Assembly (NCBI GenBank): GCA_017650905.1
Contig: JAGCDZ010000053.1
Span: 1 to 64,000 of the forward strand
DNA length: 64,000 bases
Reading direction: 5' to 3'
From: Prevotella sp.
Lineage (GTDB): Bacteria > Bacteroidota > Bacteroidia > Bacteroidales > Bacteroidaceae
Under the pieces are notes generated by a model that did no database searches, was not told where the DNA came from, and saw nothing but the letters and a program-made list of their open reading frames with translations. How positions within the stretch are numbered: position 1 is the first letter of the stretch; each line of letters opens with the position of its first letter. A program made the position numbers and the translations under genes. Below, one piece after another: positions 58,783 through 64,000 of the stretch.

Positions 58783-60807
58783 GTGAAATGCGAAAGGCTG
58801 ATATATCTGATAGTGCTGGGCATACTCACATGTATGCCCAGCAGTGTTTTTGCCCGGGAGAAAAAAGACTCCCTGATCCTGCCACGTATCTATGCCTATT
58901 CGAAATACCATCAGCCATACACCGACAGCATCACAGACAATGTCTACATGAAACTCCGCCTGAACGTTGAGCGTCGCAATCCCACCATTTGGCTCATCCC
59001 GACCTTATACGTATTAGCAAAGGACGACCGGAAATACATTCGGGAAACATACAACAAGATATTATACACGAATGAGCACGACTATGACATCATCGGTCAG
59101 GTGAAATCTGGCACCATCAGGCATAACCGTAATACGATGCCGACTCTGGTGGACATGACTACCCCGAAGATCTACGATGTGGCGCTATATAACGGGTATA
59201 TTCTCTCGCCTTTCAACAAAGTCAATAAGAGATATTACAAATATCGCCAGGAAACCAACGATGACGGTACAACGCGCATTGATTTCAAACCAAGACTCTA
59301 TAATACCCAGCTACTGAACGGCTATGCCATCATTGAAACGGAAACAGGCCGCATTCTCAAGTCGGTGCTCAACGGCGAATTCGACATGTTCAACTTCCGC
59401 ACTGAAATCAACTACAGCAGCAAGGGCGGACGATTTGTCATCCCCTGGCGGTCGTCGACTGCCGCTTCATTCAGATTTGCCGGCAACCGCATCTCAGCCA
59501 ATCTCACATCCATGCATAACTGCAAGGCAGAAATGCCCGACAGCATTCACTGGGCGGAAGGCAAGGCGACGATGGACACCCTGCGCCCCATCCCGTTGAC
59601 GGTGGAGGAAGAAGAACTCTATGAGAAGACCGAGGACTACTTCCCCGCACCACCAGTCCCTGAAGATACCATCACCAAGGAGCCCAACATCTTCAAGAAG
59701 ATATTCTGGGACACCATTGGCGAAACCCTCGTCACCCCTATCAGGGCCGAGTCGGAGCAGACCTACTTCAAGCTATCGCCCATCATCGACCCCCTCGCCA
59801 TCAGATATAGCGACAGCAAGGGTTTCTCGTATAAGATGAAACTGCGCTTCCAGTACACTTTCTCCAAACACCGATACCTGACGTTTAACCCCTACTTCGG
59901 CTACAATTTCAAGATCAAGCAGATATTCTTCGACGCACCGCTGCGTATGACCTACAACCCGAAACGTAACGGATATGCAGAACTGACGATGGGTAATGGT
60001 AATCGCATCAGCAACTCGACGGTGGAGGAACTGATCAAAGAGGAGTTTGGCGACACCCTCGACTTCTCGAACATGGAAATGAATAAGTTCAAGAACACTT
60101 ATATCCGAGCCTTCAACAATATCATGCTCTTCGACTGGTTGGACATTGAGTCGGGTATGGTTTTCCACAGGCGAAGTGCCGTCAACAAGGAAATGATGAG
60201 GAGATACAATATGCCGACGGTCTACACCAGTTTTGCACCGATGATCGGCATCAAGCTCCTGCCTTGGGAGAAAGGACCGCTGTTCACCATTGATTGGGAA
60301 CGGGGTATCAAAGGCATCGGCTCGTCGAACATCAGCTATGAGCGTTGGGAAACCGACGCACAATGGAAAAAGCGCATTCCAGGACTCCGGGTGTTGAATC
60401 TGAGGGCAGGCTACGGCACCTACACACATCGGGAGCAGAACTATTTCGTTGACTTTGACAACTTCCAAGATACGAACCTGCCCGATGGATGGGATGATGA
60501 CTGGACGGGTGACTTCCAACTCTTAGACGGCAGCGAGTTCAACCGCTCCAACTATTATATCAGAGCCAATGCCTCCTATGAGTCACCGCTGGTGTTTGCC
60601 ACCTGGATTCCATACGTAGGAAAATACATCGAAAAAGAAAGGTTTTATATTAACTTTGTACAATTGGAACGTTCGCGGCCCTATTATGAGTTCGGCTATG
60701 GCTTCACCAACAGATACATCTCCGTTGCAGGCTTTGCGAGTTTCAAAAACAGCCATTTTCAACATGTGGGCTTTAAGTTTGATTTCGAATTATTCAGACG
60801 ATGGTAG
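58783..60807 (+). CDS. Outer-membrane protein, DUF5686-like barrel
   Basis: 674 residues, starting with GTG so that the signal peptide MKCERLIYLIVLGILTCMPSSVFA is complete; no ATG in frame would keep it. The mature part has a plug-like domain (to about 310; YNTQLLNGYAIIETETGRILKSVLNG) and a C-terminal barrel of alternating aromatic strands (YKMKLRFQYTFSKHRYLTFNPYFGYNF ... ending FKFDFELFRRW), as in DUF5686 proteins. The family match is moderate. The transcript may be leaderless. Role unknown, probably outer-membrane biogenesis or transport. Confidence 0.68.
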   Translation: MKCERLIYLIVLGILTCMPSSVFAREKKDSLILPRIYAYSKYHQPYTDSITDNVYMKLRLNVERRNPTIWLIPTLYVLAKDDRKYIRETYNKILYTNEHDYDIIGQVKSGTIRHNRNTMPTLVDMTTPKIYDVALYNGYILSPFNKVNKRYYKYRQETNDDGTTRIDFKPRLYNTQLLNGYAIIETETGRILKSVLNGEFDMFNFRTEINYSSKGGRFVIPWRSSTAASFRFAGNRISANLTSMHNCKAEMPDSIHWAEGKATMDTLRPIPLTVEEEELYEKTEDYFPAPPVPEDTITKEPNIFKKIFWDTIGETLVTPIRAESEQTYFKLSPIIDPLAIRYSDSKGFSYKMKLRFQYTFSKHRYLTFNPYFGYNFKIKQIFFDAPLRMTYNPKRNGYAELTMGNGNRISNSTVEELIKEEFGDTLDFSNMEMNKFKNTYIRAFNNIMLFDWLDIESGMVFHRRSAVNKEMMRRYNMPTVYTSFAPMIGIKLLPWEKGPLFTIDWERGIKGIGSSNISYERWETDAQWKKRIPGLRVLNLRAGYGTYTHREQNYFVDFDNFQDTNLPDGWDDDWTGDFQLLDGSEFNRSNYYIRANASYESPLVFATWIPYVGKYIEKERFYINFVQLERSRPYYEFGYGFTNRYISVAGFASFKNSHFQHVGFKFDFELFRRW

Positions 60808-60810
60808 AAA

Positions 60811-60870
60811 TAAGAGGTAAGAGGTAAGAGGTGAGAGGTAAGAAGTTAGAGGTAAGAGGTAAGAGGTAAG
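60811..60870 (+). repeat. AGAGGTA heptamer repeat between genes
   Basis: TAAGAGG-TAAGAGG-TAAGAGG-TGAGAGG-TAAGAAG-TTAGAGG-TAAGAGG-TAAGAGG-TAAG, eight units of 7 bases in the gap before the helicase gene. It is the intergenic counterpart of the in-frame repeats in coaE and menD. Confidence 0.8.
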
Positions 60871-60892
60871 AAAGAAATGAGAAGTGAGAAAT

Positions 60893-63800
60893 ATGAGTAA
60901 GCCGTTGACAGTATATAAAGCAAGCGCAGGGAGCGGAAAGACATTTACGCTCGCCACAGAATATATCAAGCTGGTGGTTGAGAATCCGCAATCCTACCGT
61001 AACATCCTGGCTGTGACCTTTACCAATAAGGCCACAGAAGAGATGAAAATGCGCATTCTCAGTCAGCTTTATGGCATTTGGATGCAATTGCCCGATTCTG
61101 CTAACTACATGAAAGCCATCTGCGAGAAGACAGGGCAATCGGAAAGCTTTGTCAGCAAGCATGCCGGTATCGCTCTCAGCCATCTGCTCCATAACTACAA
61201 TTATTTCCGCGTGGAGACCATCGACACCTTTTTCCAAGGGGTGCTCCGCAACCTTGCACGAGAACTGGACCTCACCGCTAATCTTCGCATCGGACTCAAT
61301 GACACCCAAGTAGAGGAACTCGCCATTGACAAACTGATTGAAGACCTCCATTCGACAGATGTCATCCTCCAATGGTTGCTGAAATACATTATGGAGAACA
61401 TCTCCGACGATAAGTCGTGGAATGTGATCGGACAGATCAAGACCTTCGGCAAGACAATCTTCCATGATGAATACAAAAACGTGAGCAACATACTTCGACA
61501 GAAGATGGAGGAGCCCGGGTTCTTTGACAACTATACCACCCGGCTTAAAGAGCTACGTACGGCTGCAGAGGAACGGATGAAAGGGCTGGCCCGTGAATTC
61601 TTTGAGACGATCGACAGCGAAGGTCTTACCATCGATGATTTCTCATACGGTAAATCCGGCGTCTGCGGCATCTTCCTGAAAATACAGGAGGGATTGTTTG
61701 ATGAGAGTATCGTCAGTAAACGAGTGTCCGAGAGTGTGGGCGATTCCGGGAAATGGTGCAAGAAAACCCATCCCCGCAGGGAACAGATCTATACCCTTGT
61801 GGACACGTCGCTTGACAATATCCTCAGAACGGTTATCGAAGAGCGTCCCCGTCAATGGAAGCGCTACAAGACAGCTGAACTCACCCTACGTCACCTCAAT
61901 CAGCTAAGGCTATTGGGCAGCATTGAGAAGAAAGTGCGGGAACTGAACGAAAGTGCTAATCGTTTCTTGTTAAGCGACACCCAACAATTGCTCCACGCCT
62001 TGATCGACGGCAGCGACACACCCTTCATTTTTGAGAAAATCGGCACCCAACTGCAACATATCATGATTGACGAGTTCCAGGACACGTCGACCGTACAATG
62101 GCAGAACTTCAAGGTGTTGCTCTCAGAAGCCATGAGTCAGGAAGGATCAGAGAGCCTGATTGTAGGCGATGTGAAGCAAAGCATCTATCGCTGGCGTTCG
62201 GGTGACTGGCGACTACTGAATGATATCCAGACACAATTCCCTTCGCCTGAGGCACAACTCGACATCCGAACCCTCGACACCAACTACCGCTCGCAGCGCA
62301 ACATCATTGAATTCAACAACGCCTTCTTCCGTTCTGCAGCAGAGCTTGAATATCTGGCCTTACAGGACAATCCGGAAGCCGCAGCCCTTCAGCGTGCCTA
62401 TGCCGACGTGAAGCAGACCGTGCCCGACAAACTGGGTAACAACGGACTGATCAACATTCAACTGCTGCCATCAGACGATTATCAGGAAAAGACCTTCGCG
62501 AGAATAGCCGACATCGTATGTGAGCTAACCGACAAAGGCGTGAAGCCCTCAAAGATGGCCATCCTTGTGAGGACCAATGCCTATATCCCACAGATAGCCG
62601 ACTATTTCACTAAACATCTGCCCGATATACGCATCGTTTCCGATGAAGCCTTCCGCCTGGATGCCTCGATTGCCGTCAATCTGCTCGTCGGAGCCCTACA
62701 TCTCATCACCCACCCCGACGACATCCTTGCCAAAGCCCATATTGCCAAATTGTACCAATGCTATGTGCTGGGCACAAAGACGACCGACAACGAACTGCTG
62801 CTCAGCACCAATCCACTCAACGAGCTGTTGCCTGAGGCCTATATCAACCATTTCGAAGAACTGACGAACCTGTCGTTATACGAACTGACAGAACGCCTCT
62901 ACAATATCTTCAAACTCAATCATCTGGAAGGTCAGAGTGCCTATCTGTGTGCTTTTTATGACCAACTGCTCAACTTCACCAGCGAAAATGCGACAGGTAT
63001 TGATGCCTTTGTTTCCGAATGGGAAGAGAACCTCTGTTCAAAAACCATTCAAAGTGACGAGATCAATGGTATACGGCTGATATCCATCCACAAGTCGAAA
63101 GGCCTGGAGTTCGATCATGTCATCATCCCCTTCTGCGACTGGCAACTGGAGAAATCGCAAGGCAACATTCTCTGGTGCAGACCTGACGAAGCGCCATTTA
63201 ATGAATTGCCTATCGTGCCGATTGACTATAGCCCGAAGCAGATGACGGGCACCATCTATGAAGACGACTATCAGCATGAACACCTGCAGAATACAGTCGA
63301 CAATCTCAATCTGCTCTATGTCGCCTTCACACGTGCTGGTCAGAGTCTGTTCGTCATCGGCAAGCGCAATGCCAAGAACAGCCGATCCATGCTTATTGAA
63401 CAGGTGTTGCCACTTATGGCCCAAGAGATACCTGAAGCCAACCTTTCAGGTATTGACAATGAAGGCGATCCGATTGAATTCACCTGTGGCACTCTGGTAC
63501 CAGAAGAAGACGCCTCAAAGAAAGAATCGACCAATCCTTTCCTGCAAGAGGCGAAAACCATCAGTTTCGATATCAATACGTTCGACAATCCCGTCTCTTT
63601 CCGCCAGAGTAATCGCAGCAAGGACTTCATCTCTGCACAAGACGATGATAACGAGAAACAACAGCAGCGGCAATACATCCAGACAGGTAATATCCTCCAT
63701 CGGATTTTCTCAACCATCCGCACCACTGCCGATATTGACAATGCTTTAAAGCGTCTTCAGCTTGAAGGCATCCTCTACGATGAAGAGGTGACGGCTGAAA

Positions 63801-64000
63801 AGATATCATCCATGCTTCGCAAGCGGTTACAGAACGCCCGAGTAGCTGATTGGTTCTCTGACCGATGGACACTCTTCAACGAATGTACCATCCTTTCAGT
63901 AGAGAATGGGGAAGTCATCGAAAGACGTCCTGACCGCGTGATGACCAACGGCAAGGAATGGGTGGTGGTAGACTTTAAGTTCGGAAAGCCGAAGGATGAC
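60893..64000 (+). CDS. UvrD/RecB-like helicase with C-terminal nuclease motif (partial, runs off the window)
   Basis: ATG at 60893, open for 1036 codons to the edge. Superfamily 1 helicase motifs in order: Walker A YKASAGSGKTFTLA, Ia AVTFTNKATEEM, II IMIDEFQDTSTVQW, III IVGDVKQSIYRWRSGD, IV NYRSQ, V SIHKSKGLEFDHVI, VI LLYVAFTRAG. The visible end RPDRVM...EWVVVDFKFGKP is the start of a PD-(D/E)xK RecB-family nuclease. This fits AddA/RecB-type end processing in double-strand break repair. Any AddB partner would lie outside the window. A heptamer repeat sits just upstream. Confidence 0.9.
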   Translation, partial: MSKPLTVYKASAGSGKTFTLATEYIKLVVENPQSYRNILAVTFTNKATEEMKMRILSQLYGIWMQLPDSANYMKAICEKTGQSESFVSKHAGIALSHLLHNYNYFRVETIDTFFQGVLRNLARELDLTANLRIGLNDTQVEELAIDKLIEDLHSTDVILQWLLKYIMENISDDKSWNVIGQIKTFGKTIFHDEYKNVSNILRQKMEEPGFFDNYTTRLKELRTAAEERMKGLAREFFETIDSEGLTIDDFSYGKSGVCGIFLKIQEGLFDESIVSKRVSESVGDSGKWCKKTHPRREQIYTLVDTSLDNILRTVIEERPRQWKRYKTAELTLRHLNQLRLLGSIEKKVRELNESANRFLLSDTQQLLHALIDGSDTPFIFEKIGTQLQHIMIDEFQDTSTVQWQNFKVLLSEAMSQEGSESLIVGDVKQSIYRWRSGDWRLLNDIQTQFPSPEAQLDIRTLDTNYRSQRNIIEFNNAFFRSAAELEYLALQDNPEAAALQRAYADVKQTVPDKLGNNGLINIQLLPSDDYQEKTFARIADIVCELTDKGVKPSKMAILVRTNAYIPQIADYFTKHLPDIRIVSDEAFRLDASIAVNLLVGALHLITHPDDILAKAHIAKLYQCYVLGTKTTDNELLLSTNPLNELLPEAYINHFEELTNLSLYELTERLYNIFKLNHLEGQSAYLCAFYDQLLNFTSENATGIDAFVSEWEENLCSKTIQSDEINGIRLISIHKSKGLEFDHVIIPFCDWQLEKSQGNILWCRPDEAPFNELPIVPIDYSPKQMTGTIYEDDYQHEHLQNTVDNLNLLYVAFTRAGQSLFVIGKRNAKNSRSMLIEQVLPLMAQEIPEANLSGIDNEGDPIEFTCGTLVPEEDASKKESTNPFLQEAKTISFDINTFDNPVSFRQSNRSKDFISAQDDDNEKQQQRQYIQTGNILHRIFSTIRTTADIDNALKRLQLEGILYDEEVTAEKISSMLRKRLQNARVADWFSDRWTLFNECTILSVENGEVIERRPDRVMTNGKEWVVVDFKFGKPKDD

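Noticed and set aside
1..64000. tRNA or rRNA genes
   Set aside because: The gaps between genes were read for T-loop-like GGTTCGA/CC patterns and acceptor stems; none was convincing.

Overview
The window looks like chromosomal DNA from a Bacteroidales bacterium, most likely Prevotellaceae (Prevotella/Segatella-like). The reasons are the TTG-N19/20-TAnnTTTG promoters in front of many genes, a short 290-residue primary sigma factor, long NusB, Bacteroidales-only families (BT4734/DUF3987 primase-like protein, DUF4248, HU-Ig, 'smalltalk' microprotein, DUF5606, DUF4407) and short G/A-rich simple repeats scattered between and inside genes. The genus call is inference; no rRNA or tRNA gene was seen.

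Layout. 1-3440: nusB-yajC-ybbR-coaE, with coaE fused in frame to a DUF5606 domain. 3458-9672: an outer-membrane beta-barrel protein, aroB and a secreted esterase. 9899-16923: one minus-strand operon that starts with a ROK sugar kinase and continues with the menaquinone genes (thioesterase, menF, menD, menB, menC, menE); menC and menE each carry an in-frame copy of the same palindromic element. 17118-24714: lysS, gpsA, a small membrane protein, a SpoIIE-type phosphatase, pgi and a HAD phosphatase. 24747-31465: an accessory block with M15 peptidase, BT4734/DUF3987 protein, three unknown genes, an array of direct repeats, an S24 (LexA-like) regulator with a perfect palindromic operator, and a WYL regulator.

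31573-50457 is visibly richer in A/T than its flanks and carries the most unusual content: an eight-gene minus-strand cluster of envelope-type unknowns around a DUF4407 membrane protein; a divergent operon of an exported caspase-family protease, an ECF-like sigma factor and a membrane protein built like an anti-sigma factor; a PIN toxin-antitoxin pair; a 46-residue zinc-ribbon protein; three tandem exported TPR-CHAT proteases (1065, 562 and 1460 residues) under one promoter; and a secreted protein made of exactly six 25-residue repeats. Four clan-CD (caspase-fold) proteases with intact His/Cys dyads lie within 13 kb of a sigma/anti-sigma pair. I propose an exported caspase/CHAT signalling or defence system; that link is inference.

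50821-53335: DUF4248, HU-Ig and smalltalk genes (the usual partners of the BT4734/DUF3987 gene, here 24 kb away), a lipoprotein, and a leader with a coding-like frame split by TGA. 53510-64000: uxaB-uvrA, the primary sigma factor, an outer-membrane protein and a RecB-like helicase-nuclease that runs off the right edge.
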